The translations under genes were made by a program, and so were the position numbers. From IMG/VR virus record IMGVR_UViG_3300036715_004481, positions 1 through 62,882 of that record: 62,882 nt of DNA; one strand, given 5' to 3'. This document shows, in pieces, positions 34,323 through 43,479 of the stretch (position 1 is the stretch's first letter; each line of letters begins with the position of its first letter). The notes under the pieces were generated by a model that saw only the letters and a list, made by a program, of their open reading frames with translations, ran no database searches and was not told where the DNA came from. The DNA comes from a virus.

Positions 34323-35585
34323 ATGACAGAAAAAAATGGCAAATTTGGAAACGCTATCAAATTTGAAGAAGCAAACAATTTCCCAGAAGGTTTCAGTTCT
34401 CTATCTGATAGAGAAAAACGATACTTCAAAATTATGAATGCAAAGAGTGGTGTTCTTTATATTACATCGGCACCAGGCTATGCGAAATCAGCAATTATTA
34501 GAAATATCGCTAGAAAATTAGGATGCCAGTATTTTGATATTCGGTTATCAATGGTTGATGAAACTGACGTTGGTTTGTTTCCTGATATTGATAAAGTTGA
34601 AATCAATGGTCAAACAAAAAAGATGTTAGCACACGTTGCACCTAAATGGGCATATATGGCAAACGAAAAACCAACTATCATTCACTTTGAAGAGTTGAAC
34701 CGTTCTACACTTGCTGTACGAAATGCCGCTTTACAGATGCTTCTTGAACGAGAAATCGGTACATTTTTCAAATTTAATGATAATGTTATGATGTGTTCTT
34801 CTGGTAACTTAGGTGAAGAAGACGGCACTGACGTTGAAGAATTTGACCAGGCGCTTAATAACCGTTTGATTCATATTGAACATCAACTTCCTTATCCAGA
34901 ATGGGTAGAAAATTATGCAGATCAAAATGTTTGTCCAGTAATCGTTCAGTTTTTGAAAACACATACTGAACATTATTACAAGAAACCAGATCAGCAAAAT
35001 CAACGAAACAAAGCTTACGCTACACCTCGTTCTTGGACTTTCCTTTCTGATTACATTTTCGCAAACTTTGGTGAGTATACTGAAAGACTTGACAGCTCTG
35101 GTAACACAATCACCAATCTTGATGGAACAAATAAGAAATTCAAAAAATTTCCAAATGTTCGTACTTGGATTAATGATATCAAAGAAATCGGGCACGGTTA
35201 TGTTGGAGCTTCAAATGCAAGATTTATAAGATATTGTGAAGATACTCTTAAAATCACACTTGATGATATTCTTAACAGATATGATGAAATTGAAGATGAT
35301 ATTAAAAACTTCAACAGAGATAAGAAATCTGAATTGCTTACCAACATGAAAGAACGTAAAATCTCTCAGTTGAAAGTAAAAGAAGTTGAAAACCTTGTAA
35401 AATTCCTTCAAATCATCTCTGATGATGAAGTTATTGGTTATTTGCTTCACGTACTTGATGCTGAATATACATTATCTGAAGATAATAAGGATAATAGAGC
35501 AGCTGAAAAGTTCCTTGCTGATAAACGCTTCAACAAATTTAGAGAAGCTATGATGAAGCACGTTGATGATGATGATGAAAAATAA
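34323..35585 (+). CDS. MoxR-like AAA+ ATPase
   Basis: The 420-aa protein has an AAA core: a P-loop SAPGYAKSAI (about 50-59) lacking two of the usual glycines, then IRLSMVDETDVGLFP, which is typical of vWA-paired MoxR ATPases, Walker B IIHFEELNR, and a sensor segment MMCSSGNLG. A long helical C-terminal part follows. Together with the vWA protein at 31119 it should form a two-component ATP-driven remodelling system. The altered P-loop may slow nucleotide turnover. A terminator follows. Confidence 0.82.
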   Translation: MTEKNGKFGNAIKFEEANNFPEGFSSLSDREKRYFKIMNAKSGVLYITSAPGYAKSAIIRNIARKLGCQYFDIRLSMVDETDVGLFPDIDKVEINGQTKKMLAHVAPKWAYMANEKPTIIHFEELNRSTLAVRNAALQMLLEREIGTFFKFNDNVMMCSSGNLGEEDGTDVEEFDQALNNRLIHIEHQLPYPEWVENYADQNVCPVIVQFLKTHTEHYYKKPDQQNQRNKAYATPRSWTFLSDYIFANFGEYTERLDSSGNTITNLDGTNKKFKKFPNVRTWINDIKEIGHGYVGASNARFIRYCEDTLKITLDDILNRYDEIEDDIKNFNRDKKSELLTNMKERKISQLKVKEVENLVKFLQIISDDEVIGYLLHVLDAEYTLSEDNKDNRAAEKFLADKRFNKFREAMMKHVDDDDEK

Positions 35586-35602
35586 TCATCAACAAAATAA
35601 AG

Positions 35603-35640
35603 ATTATAGCCGTTCATTTTGAATGGCTATAATTTTTTTA
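35603..35640 (+). terminator. Rho-independent terminator
   Basis: ATTATAGCCGTTCA (35603-35616) pairs with TGAATGGCTATAAT (35620-35633) with one wobble, followed by a T-run. It ends the AAA transcript. Confidence 0.8.
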
Positions 35641-35655
35641 AAATTAAAAAAAAAT

Positions 35656-35691
35656 AAAAAAGCTAACTTAAATTAATCAGTTAGCTTTTTT
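35656..35691 (-). terminator. Terminator for the leftward glycosyltransferase operon
   Basis: AAAAAAGCTAACT (35656-35668) pairs with its complement at 35679-35691. The stop codon of the heptosyltransferase gene lies in the loop, and a long T-rich tail follows on the minus strand. Confidence 0.75.
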
Positions 35692-36869
35692 ATTTCTATT
35701 ACTTTTTTAATAGCATCTGTAACATCTTTAGGCTGAATAGCTTTAGAACAAACATAATCATTATTCTTAGGACAAAATTTCCAATCAAAAGGATTATATG
35801 TTATGTTAGAATCATGCCAGCAGCCATTACAAACAGAAGAATTAAAAACTCTGAAATTATTGCGTTTAAACTCATTAAAAGGTTTTGTGAATCCACTTAT
35901 CATAACAACTGGAGTACCAACACCCCAACAAACCCAAGCCAATCCTGAGCTAATTGTTATCATCATATCTGCATATTTCATATCAACTATTCTATCTTCT
36001 AAAGGATAATTGCCAGTTTTATCTATAACGTATTTTGATTTTGGTGCTTGATTATAACTACCTTGAACACCAAAATTTTTATTTTTATCTATCAACACAA
36101 CTTTATAACCATTTCTACCAAGAAAATCAAAAACTCTTTCCCAACCAAAAGGATTGTTCCAATATTTTAATTGAGCTGTAGATTGCATTGCAACAACAAC
36201 ATATTTACCTTTAATTTTAGGTGCTGAATTTTCTGGAATATTAATTTTTGGTACAACTTCTTCATCAGGTAATCCTAATATCATAGGTGCAATACTCTGA
36301 AGTGATTTTGTTCTATAATCAAAATAGCCAACACAGTTATTGTATTTTTTGTTCTCTATATACCATGAGTCTGGAGACAAAACACCATTTAAAATATATA
36401 ATTCAGGTCCATAGTCTATTTTAAATTTTTTATCAACATCAGTTATATAATCTGAATTTGAAATATCTGTAAATATGACATCTGGATATACTTTATCAAA
36501 CAATTTATTATGTGAAGTATGAACAATAACTTTTACATTATTAATTTTTCTATATTCATCAACATAAGGAATCCAAGCAACAGTATCACCTATAGAATCA
36601 GAACCAAACAAAATATAAACACTATTAAACTTGTTATTTTTATTTCTATCAAAAACGACAACATTATTTGATGTTACTTTTATAGATATATTTTTATCAT
36701 CAATATCATTCAACTTTGACCAATGATTAACTCGTAAAATAGAAGAATATTCAACATAATTTGTATCTAAATCTATAAAATCAACAGTATATTCATTCAT
36801 ATCAGATTCATCACCTAATATTTCTAAAAATGCGGAATTGTCATTAAAGTTCGTTAGAAATTTTGTCAT
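35673..36869 (-). CDS. Protein O-heptosyltransferase-like glycosyltransferase (TibC/AAH family)
   Basis: The 398-aa protein resembles the bacterial autotransporter heptosyltransferases, which move heptose from ADP-heptose to Ser residues of proteins. It has the GSDSIGDTVAWIPYVDEY donor-side motif, VVAMQSTAQLKYWNNPFGWE, SSGLAWVCWGVGTPVVMISG, and the four-cysteine iron site in SSVCNGCWHDS, FCPKN and YVCSK. The N-terminal beta region (about 1-85) is normal for the family. Its start overlaps the stop of the thioredoxin-like gene. A heptose kinase is encoded at 53089. Confidence 0.8.
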   Translation of the reverse strand: MTKFLTNFNDNSAFLEILGDESDMNEYTVDFIDLDTNYVEYSSILRVNHWSKLNDIDDKNISIKVTSNNVVVFDRNKNNKFNSVYILFGSDSIGDTVAWIPYVDEYRKINNVKVIVHTSHNKLFDKVYPDVIFTDISNSDYITDVDKKFKIDYGPELYILNGVLSPDSWYIENKKYNNCVGYFDYRTKSLQSIAPMILGLPDEEVVPKINIPENSAPKIKGKYVVVAMQSTAQLKYWNNPFGWERVFDFLGRNGYKVVLIDKNKNFGVQGSYNQAPKSKYVIDKTGNYPLEDRIVDMKYADMMITISSGLAWVCWGVGTPVVMISGFTKPFNEFKRNNFRVFNSSVCNGCWHDSNITYNPFDWKFCPKNNDYVCSKAIQPKDVTDAIKKVIEIKKLTD

Positions 36870-37114
36870 TATGAAATATCAATTTTATCTATAAATGTCT
36901 TTATATCATCTACTTTTAATCTTTTACCAGAAGAAACAACATTATCATTAATCACTAATGCTGGAAGGTTCATAACTCTATATTTTACAATTTCTTGGAT
37001 ATCTTCTTCCTTAATAACTTCAGCATCAATATTAAATTTATTTAAAGTAAACCTAACAGTGTTTTCTAATGCTTTGCAATTTGAACATCCAGTTCCTAAT
37101 ATTTTTATAATCAT
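36869..37114 (-). CDS. Small thioredoxin-like protein (CSNC motif)
   Basis: The 81-aa protein has a thioredoxin fold pattern with IKILGTGCSNCKALE, the redox-active CxxC near residues 9-12, and the cis-proline VMNLPALVIND. It resembles the small redox-active disulfide proteins of bacteria and phages. Just upstream on the same strand lies the ribonucleotide reductase gene, so it may be the reductant for that enzyme. Confidence 0.82.
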   Translation of the reverse strand: MIIKILGTGCSNCKALENTVRFTLNKFNIDAEVIKEEDIQEIVKYRVMNLPALVINDNVVSSGKRLKVDDIKTFIDKIDIS

Positions 37115-37136
37115 ATTAATTTATAATTTATTATAC

Positions 37137-37270
37137 TGCTTATACCTTTCGATAAAGGTTAAAAAGGACAACAGTCATTATTTCAATGAATTATCTTCGA
37201 TTTCGTCATTTTTATAAATGCTTGAAATATATGCTATTAGCAAAAACACTTAACCGAAGTGAATAAGCAG
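37137..37270 (-). ncRNA. Candidate structured RNA between RNR and thioredoxin-like genes
   Basis: The two ends pair perfectly over 8 bp (37137-37144 with 37263-37270). Inside, ACCTTT pairs with AAAGGT around a 4-nt loop (37145-37160 region), CACTT pairs with AAGTG (37247-37261 region), TATTTCAA pairs with TTGAAATA, and CATTT pairs with AAATG within that. This nested multi-helix layout fills the whole gap and contains no gene. It could be a leader element or a processed spacer RNA. Confidence 0.4.
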
Positions 37271-37312
37271 TTTTATTATTTTAAAAAATGAGGATATTAT
37301 ATTGATTATCAA

Positions 37313-40300
37313 CTAGTCACATTTTGACCAAGAACAATCCAAACACGACTTGCACCCATTTTCATATTTTAATGCGTGTGAACCACAATCTGGGCAAACT
37401 TCACCAGATACTGTAGAATTAATATATTTCTTTATAATTCTTTTTACACCGCTTTTCCATGTTCCAAATGCAGCATTATCAGATAATTGTAAACTATCAA
37501 TAAGGGCAATAACGCTTGGTAAATGTATTCTATGTCTTAAAAAGGCAGATAAAAGTTTACTTGTGTTCCAGAATTCTCTATCAAAGGCTCTATTAAGTCC
37601 TTCCATAGTTATATTATAGCCATCTTTATCTTTATAAATAAAGTCATATCTACTCTTACCGTCTTCATCTTTAAATTTTACAATTTCTCCTTTTTCAATA
37701 TTCTGAGGAATAAAGAATGCATCAGATAATCCTGTAAATAATTCATATGGATATTTTTGTCCTTTTTCATCTAACATTAAACCTAAAAATCCAATCCATT
37801 TTTCTTTGTTGTTAGTGAATCTAACAACTTCACATTCCAATCTTTTTGGTCTAGGTTTAGCGTTATTTTCTTGTACTTCTTGTACAGCATTTTTAGTTGT
37901 TCCTTCATTTGACATAATAACGCCTTGTCTTGAACCATCACGATAAACTGTTATACCTTTACATCCACTTTTCCATCCAGTTTCATATACCTTTGAAACT
38001 AGTTCTTCAGTTGCAGAATTTGGTAAATTTACAGTTACTGATATTGAATGATCAACATATTTTTGAACGCTACCTTGCATTTTAACTTTCTCAACCCAAT
38101 CAACATCGTTCGCTGTTGCTTTAAAATATGGAGATTTTTCTATAATTGATTTCAATTCAGAATCTTTCATAGATTTAACTAAATTAACATCATAATTATT
38201 AACATTAAGCCAAGTTTCAAACTTATGATGAAAAACATTATATTCTTCCCATTTTACACCTTCAGCATCAATATAGTCAACTTTTCCATTTTTATCACTA
38301 GGATTTATTTTTCTACGTCTCTTATAAGAAACCATATATGCTGGTTCTATACCTGATGTTGTTTGAGATAAAATTGAAACTGAACCAGTAGGAGCGATAG
38401 TAAGTAATGCAATATTTCGTCTGCCATATTCTTTCAACATTCTATCCAATTCTGGATCATCATTTTTTAATCTTGAAATAAAAGGATTATTAAGTTCTTT
38501 ATTATAATCATAGATAGGAAAAGAACCTCTTTCTTTTGCCATAATAGCAGAAGATTTGTATGCGCCAATAGCTAATTTTTTATGAACTTCAGTTGAAAAA
38601 TTTGTAGCATCTTTTGTACCATAAATTAATCCAAGAGCAGCTAACATATCACCTTCAGCTGTTATACCTAAGCCTGTTCTACGACCAGTTATTGCCATAT
38701 TTTTTATTTTAATCCAAGTGTCTCTCTCAACTCTTTTAGTGTGTTCATTTTCTGGATCCAATTCAATCTTTTCAAGTATTTTTTCAATTTTTTCTAATTC
38801 AAGATCAACAATATCATCCATAAATCTTTCAGCATATATAACATGCTCATTAAATAAATTCCAATCAAAATATGCATCTGGTGTAAACGGATTAACAACA
38901 TAACTATAAAGATTAATAGCCAATAACCTACAAGAATCATATGGGGATAAAGTTATTTCGCCACAATTTTTCACACATATGCCACCAGATGTAATATATT
39001 TATCATCCTCTGTTTTTGTAATAACATTATAATTGTGATTATCATCAACCGTAATATTATAAACATCTTCATATCCATAAAAATTAACACTAACAACTTT
39101 ATGATTAGTAACAACTTGATTTTTGAAATTTGCAAAATTTTCAAATCTAAAATCATTCCATAATGATTGAGGTAAATTATTTTCCTTAGCATATTTTATC
39201 CAACTTCTTGATGTAAAATTTCCATCTTTTTCAAAAAGATTTCTAGCGTGTTTTAATATTTCATTGTTTGATATGTTTATATTTTTTGTATTTTTTTCGC
39301 CAGGATGAGAAGCAAATTTAAATTTTTGTTCCTTAGTTAAACTAAAATATGGATTATTTTTTCCTCTGATTCTATCTGAATGTAAATTTTGATGTTCATC
39401 TCTTGTCATAAGTTTCAAATTATCTATATTATCATTCTGATTATCAAAGTCAGAGTGATGAATATTATATAATTTATAATCTATTCCTAAACCTTTATAA
39501 AATTCATTAATTAATCTATATTGTCTTCTATTTCTAAATCTACCTCCTGACATTTTTTCTCCAGTTTGCGCAATTTGTCTATATCCTTTATTAGAATTAA
39601 AAGAATAAAATGATGAAATAGAATCATTTGGTAATAAATCTTTCAATTCTTTATATGTATTATCTTTTAAATATATTTTATGATCAGGTGTTGCAATAAA
39701 TTCTGAATCATCATCAAGAATTAATTTCCAAACTTCTTTTTTAACTCCTGTTAATCTAGGATTTCTACCCATCTTTATTTCAATTTTACCTTCTTTATTA
39801 GTAGAATATACTGGCACATCTTTACCTTCTTCTACTAATTGTCTAATACTAACCGCATTTCTACCATCAGCAACTGCAATCAATGAATCACCAACTATAC
39901 ACGGATTCGTTGAAACAGTTTTAAACCCATGTTCTTGATAGCAATCTGGCACAGAATCTCTCATGATAGTGTCCCAAAAAAGGACACCTGGTTCAGCAGA
40001 TTTCCAAGCATTATGTATAATTTTCTTCCACAATTTTTGAGCATCAATTTCTTTTGTTACATAAGGATCAATAGAATCTATAGGATACAATTGTGTAAAC
40101 ATTTTAGCATTCATAGCAGCTTCCATAAAACTATCAGAAATTTTAATTGATATGTTAGCACCAGTTACTTTACCATCTTCCAATTTAGCATCAATAAAAC
40201 TTTCTGAATCAGGATGTTGTATTGAGCAAGTTAACATCAATGCTCCCCTTCTTCCGCCTTGTGCAACCTCATTTGTAGAATTAGAATATCTGCTCATAAA

Positions 40301-40786
40301 CGGAACCAAACCTGTAGATGTTAATGCAGAATTTTTAACTGTTGATCCTAATGGTCTAATATGAGACAAATCATGACCAACACCACCTCTTCGTTTCATC
40401 AATTGTATTTGTTCCTCATCAATTTGCATAATAGAGCCATAAGAATCAGCATCATTTCCAATAACGAAGCAATTTGACAACGAAACAACTTGATTATCAT
40501 TACCAATACCTGACATTGGAGATCCTTGTGGAATAATATATTTAAAATCTTTAATCAATTCAAAGATAAAATCTTCAGATAGAGGATTTTCGTATTTTGC
40601 TTCTATTCTATAAATTTCTCTAGCAATTCTTCTGTGCATATCATTTGGTGTCAACTCACTATAGACTGTTTGACCATCTTTTGTTTTTTTTAATGCATAT
40701 TTATTAACCCAAACGTCTGATGCCAACACATCACCTTTAAAATATTTTAGCGTTTCATTGTACGCTTCTTCTCTTTTAAAATCCAT
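37313..40786 (-). CDS. nrdJ: Class II (adenosylcobalamin-dependent) ribonucleotide reductase with intein
   Basis: The enzyme reduces ribonucleotides to deoxyribonucleotides. The 1157-aa precursor has the reductase parts LSNCFVIGN, KRRGGVGHDLSHIRP, NEVAQGGRRGALMLTC, then the conserved NPCGEI motif split by an intein at residues 296-607. After it come RRTGLGITAEGDMLAALGL, LLTIAPTGSVSILSQTTSGI and KSGCKGITVYRDGSRQG. The C-terminal zinc ribbon (CPDCGS and CKSCLDC) is typical of class II enzymes and no small subunit gene is seen. Cobalamin must come from the host. The stop is TAG, rare in this window. Confidence 0.88.
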   Translation of the reverse strand: MDFKREEAYNETLKYFKGDVLASDVWVNKYALKKTKDGQTVYSELTPNDMHRRIAREIYRIEAKYENPLSEDFIFELIKDFKYIIPQGSPMSGIGNDNQVVSLSNCFVIGNDADSYGSIMQIDEEQIQLMKRRGGVGHDLSHIRPLGSTVKNSALTSTGLVPFMSRYSNSTNEVAQGGRRGALMLTCSIQHPDSESFIDAKLEDGKVTGANISIKISDSFMEAAMNAKMFTQLYPIDSIDPYVTKEIDAQKLWKKIIHNAWKSAEPGVLFWDTIMRDSVPDCYQEHGFKTVSTNPCIVGDSLIAVADGRNAVSIRQLVEEGKDVPVYSTNKEGKIEIKMGRNPRLTGVKKEVWKLILDDDSEFIATPDHKIYLKDNTYKELKDLLPNDSISSFYSFNSNKGYRQIAQTGEKMSGGRFRNRRQYRLINEFYKGLGIDYKLYNIHHSDFDNQNDNIDNLKLMTRDEHQNLHSDRIRGKNNPYFSLTKEQKFKFASHPGEKNTKNINISNNEILKHARNLFEKDGNFTSRSWIKYAKENNLPQSLWNDFRFENFANFKNQVVTNHKVVSVNFYGYEDVYNITVDDNHNYNVITKTEDDKYITSGGICVKNCGEITLSPYDSCRLLAINLYSYVVNPFTPDAYFDWNLFNEHVIYAERFMDDIVDLELEKIEKILEKIELDPENEHTKRVERDTWIKIKNMAITGRRTGLGITAEGDMLAALGLIYGTKDATNFSTEVHKKLAIGAYKSSAIMAKERGSFPIYDYNKELNNPFISRLKNDDPELDRMLKEYGRRNIALLTIAPTGSVSILSQTTSGIEPAYMVSYKRRRKINPSDKNGKVDYIDAEGVKWEEYNVFHHKFETWLNVNNYDVNLVKSMKDSELKSIIEKSPYFKATANDVDWVEKVKMQGSVQKYVDHSISVTVNLPNSATEELVSKVYETGWKSGCKGITVYRDGSRQGVIMSNEGTTKNAVQEVQENNAKPRPKRLECEVVRFTNNKEKWIGFLGLMLDEKGQKYPYELFTGLSDAFFIPQNIEKGEIVKFKDEDGKSRYDFIYKDKDGYNITMEGLNRAFDREFWNTSKLLSAFLRHRIHLPSVIALIDSLQLSDNAAFGTWKSGVKRIIKKYINSTVSGEVCPDCGSHALKYENGCKSCLDCSWSKCD
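38966..39901 (-). mobile_element. Intein with HNH homing endonuclease inside the reductase
   Basis: The 312-aa intein begins CIVGDSLIAV (block A), has block B around ATPDHKIYL, a central HNH domain (NIHHSDFDNQNDNIDNLKLM, then EHQNL), block F DVYNITVDDNHNYNV, and ends CVKN before Cys. It interrupts the conserved NP-CGEI motif. The terminal His is replaced by Lys, which some active inteins tolerate. Splicing would restore the enzyme. Confidence 0.88.
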
Positions 40787-40801
40787 ATTATTATTTTTTT
40801 T

Positions 40802-41491
40802 TTATATAAAATTTATATTATTAAGGTTATTTAAATAACCACTCTGTTTTAACTCAACTATTAAATGTGTCGCATATTCTTTATCTAACAATTTAAACAT
40901 ATTGAAAATATTATCTGTAAAATAGTAAGAAAGCTCTACAAAAATTTCAGATTTTGTATATTCTTTACCAACATTATCTATAAGCATTCTATAATAATCA
41001 TTAAATGCTTGTCTATTAGGTTTTCTTCTATTCGCTGAAAAATCCAAATCAGTTTTTTCTTGTAATAATTCATATACATCTCTCTGTAAATTAAGTCTAT
41101 CTACATAATCTTCGTTAAATTTACTCTCAAACTCATAAATTGAGCCTGATTCAATCGGCAAACCATCGGAAAAATTAAAATCCTCTTGATGTAAAATATA
41201 TTCTGATTCTTCAACATTCTCATCCACTTTTCCTTTAAATATAGTATCTCTTGATAATGAGTGCTTACCTTCAAGCTTATGATTATTAGTATTAAACTTA
41301 ACCATTATATCAATATCACTCAAATCATCATCGTCGTCATCTGCATGTATTGTAGCATCTTCTGATTCAGCTTCTAAACTTTCGTCATCTAGCATATTCA
41401 AGTCTTCAATAAAATCCTCTATGTCCTCATCTATATTTTCATCTAAATCGTTCAACTCATTCAATTCTTCAAACTCTTCATTTTTTTTCAT
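40802..41491 (-). CDS. Acidic protein of unknown function
   Basis: The 229-aa protein has a very acidic N-terminal third (about 1-62, rich in Asp and Glu) and a more structured C-terminal part with RRKPNRQAFNDYYRML and a helical end. It lies between the helicase and reductase genes on the same strand, so a replication-linked role is possible. No family is recognised. Confidence 0.65.
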   Translation of the reverse strand: MKKNEEFEELNELNDLDENIDEDIEDFIEDLNMLDDESLEAESEDATIHADDDDDDLSDIDIMVKFNTNNHKLEGKHSLSRDTIFKGKVDENVEESEYILHQEDFNFSDGLPIESGSIYEFESKFNEDYVDRLNLQRDVYELLQEKTDLDFSANRRKPNRQAFNDYYRMLIDNVGKEYTKSEIFVELSYYFTDNIFNMFKLLDKEYATHLIVELKQSGYLNNLNNINFI

Positions 41492-41516
41492 TCATTTTTA
41501 TTAATTTTTTTAATTG

Positions 41517-42596
41517 TCATTTTGCGCCTACAAGCACGTCATTTTCCATAGTCAAAAACTTAGTATTAAAATCAAACCTAACTTGTTCTTCATGATGTTC
41601 ACCATCTCGTAATTTTAATATCTTTAATCTATAGATATTATTTTTCTTCATTTCAGGATTTCTAATAATACCCCAAACTGAATCCGCAGTATCAGCAATG
41701 GCTTTACTTTCTGGAATATCACCCAATTTAATATCTGAAGCACCCCAAACAGCTTTATCAATCTGAGTAGCGGTAATTAATACGCACTCATATTTATCTG
41801 CAATCATTCTCAATCCTTCTGCTAAATGTTTACCTTTCAAATATAACATATTTGCAATTTCAAATCCTTTTTCAATAGACATAATATTTATATAATCCAC
41901 AATAACCATATCAACCTTTAATCTCTTAACTTCCTCAAATTTCTTAATATAATTATCAATATCTGTAACAGTACAATCACTAGTGCTATATTTTTTAACA
42001 AATATTTTACCTGGTTTCGCATCAAATAAACTACCAACAGTTGATTGTGATTTAAGATTATTAAGTTTTTGCTTCATAAAAATAGGATCCTTTGATTTTT
42101 CATCATACTCATCAGAGTTAATTTTAAGCCTCATAGATCCTAATCTTTTCATAACCTTTCTATTTGCCATCTCTAATGTTATAATTAAAACATTAGAGCC
42201 AGCATTTGCACCATTTACAGCAATATTGTGTAACCACATACTATTATGACTTAAAATATCATTACTATAAAATCTATGATTCTCATCTTCCAATTGTAAA
42301 TCATACATATTTGAAGATAAGTCTGTTTTATAACAAGAAATTATAGACTCCAAACCATTCTTAGTTATAATCTTATCGTTAGGTTTTAAGTCTTTAACAA
42401 AAACTTCTTTGAAATTTTCATCAAAAACTATGTGAGTATCAGCACAAAATAATTCCAAATTGTCTGTTTTTAATAACCACTCATCATACTCTATAGTTTT
42501 ACCAATAGCTTTAATGTCAGACCAACCTGTATCAGTTTCAACTTCCCACTCATCTATTTCTATCGTATCTATAAATTTTCTATCAAAATTCATCAT
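41517..42596 (-). CDS. gp41-like helicase, C-terminal part, led by C-terminal half of a split intein
   Basis: The first 118 residues are an intein C-half: a block-B-like CADTHIVFD and the ending YSNDILSHN. The helicase continues from Ser119 (SMWLHNIAVNGANAG), completing the Walker A motif begun by the gene at 42722. It includes the DnaB/gp41 motor motifs MVIVDYINIM (Walker B) and LITATQIDKAVW. Trans-splicing with the product of 42722-43444 would yield one full helicase. Confidence 0.85.
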   Translation of the reverse strand: MMNFDRKFIDTIEIDEWEVETDTGWSDIKAIGKTIEYDEWLLKTDNLELFCADTHIVFDENFKEVFVKDLKPNDKIITKNGLESIISCYKTDLSSNMYDLQLEDENHRFYSNDILSHNSMWLHNIAVNGANAGSNVLIITLEMANRKVMKRLGSMRLKINSDEYDEKSKDPIFMKQKLNNLKSQSTVGSLFDAKPGKIFVKKYSTSDCTVTDIDNYIKKFEEVKRLKVDMVIVDYINIMSIEKGFEIANMLYLKGKHLAEGLRMIADKYECVLITATQIDKAVWGASDIKLGDIPESKAIADTADSVWGIIRNPEMKKNNIYRLKILKLRDGEHHEEQVRFDFNTKFLTMENDVLVGAK

Positions 42597-42599
42597 ATT

Positions 42600-42722
42600 C
42601 TATTTATTTATAAAATCTATACATTGCTGTATAACTTCTTTTTTATTTTTATTATAATTATACTCCCAAATTACTAATGTTTCAAAACCAATATTCTCAA
42701 ATGATATTTTTGGAGAATCCAT
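42600..42722 (-). pseudogene. Remnant of an endonuclease gene between the two split-intein halves
   Basis: A 40-codon frame from ATG at 42722 to TAG at 42600 encodes IGFETLVIWEYNYNKNKKEV and similar residues. This matches the C-terminal end of EDxHD/Vsr-like homing endonucleases (LVIWE...K...EVI). Both ends touch the neighbouring genes. The catalytic core is missing. Confidence 0.6.
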
Positions 42723-43444
42723 TATTGTACTACACCTTTAATAGAATCATAGAACTCACCTATACCAATTTCTTCTATTCTACCAGTTTTTTTATTCTTA
42801 ATTTTTATAAGTGTCTGATAATTAGTACATTTTCCAACATTTGTTTCTCCCATTATAACATTTAGTGTGGATTTACTCCATCCGCCACCTAAAATATTAT
42901 CAATATTTGACCATCCTGTAGGAATACAATTCTTTGTTATATTTTGTTTGTGAGACTCAGGATCATCAAAATCATCACCCAAATCATTATCATCATCATC
43001 AACTAAAAAAACATTTCCAAACATCCCTTTAACTTTCTGTGCAATATCTGTAACACTTTCATAGTCAACAGTTTCAATATTACGAACCATATCAATAGCT
43101 TTTAGCATATCACCTTTTAGCTCGTTTTGTATTTTCCAAGCTTTAAATCTTGGTAGTAACCATTCTTCACTAATATCACTATTATCCGATTGAAGAAGAA
43201 GTTTTAAAACTTTATCGTTAATTTTTTTATCTTGATCAGCTAATGTTACCATTGAGTATATTTGCTGTACACTCGGCACAATGTGACTTTCGCTTCTCAG
43301 ATATTCTTCTCTAATAACAGTATATACAAATTGTATATCCGAATTTCTAAAGAAAAACGGCTCAACTTTGGAAAACTGATCAGAATTATCTAAAATGTAG
43401 ATAAAATAATGTTTTTCCATATTTGTGTTCATAACTTCTGCCAT
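42722..43444 (-). CDS. gp41-like (DnaB-type) replicative helicase, N-terminal part, ending in N-terminal half of a split intein
   Basis: The 240-aa protein has the helical N-domain of T4 gp41-type helicases, a linker (IPTGWSNIDNILGGGWSKST), and the start of Walker A, MGETNVGK. At residue 206 it switches to an intein N-half of only 35 residues, beginning CTNYQTLIKI and ending GVVQ. The missing Ser of the GKS motif is Ser119 of the gene at 41517. Without trans-splicing the helicase has no complete ATP site. Confidence 0.85.
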   Translation of the reverse strand: MAEVMNTNMEKHYFIYILDNSDQFSKVEPFFFRNSDIQFVYTVIREEYLRSESHIVPSVQQIYSMVTLADQDKKINDKVLKLLLQSDNSDISEEWLLPRFKAWKIQNELKGDMLKAIDMVRNIETVDYESVTDIAQKVKGMFGNVFLVDDDDNDLGDDFDDPESHKQNITKNCIPTGWSNIDNILGGGWSKSTLNVIMGETNVGKCTNYQTLIKIKNKKTGRIEEIGIGEFYDSIKGVVQ

Positions 43445-43479
43445 GTTGCGTATATTTTATATTTATTTTAAATTTTTTA

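Noticed and set aside
37115-37312. Cobalamin riboswitch or hammerhead ribozyme in the structured gap
   Set aside because: I find neither the cobalamin box nor the hammerhead core; the element also lies downstream, not upstream, of the reductase gene.
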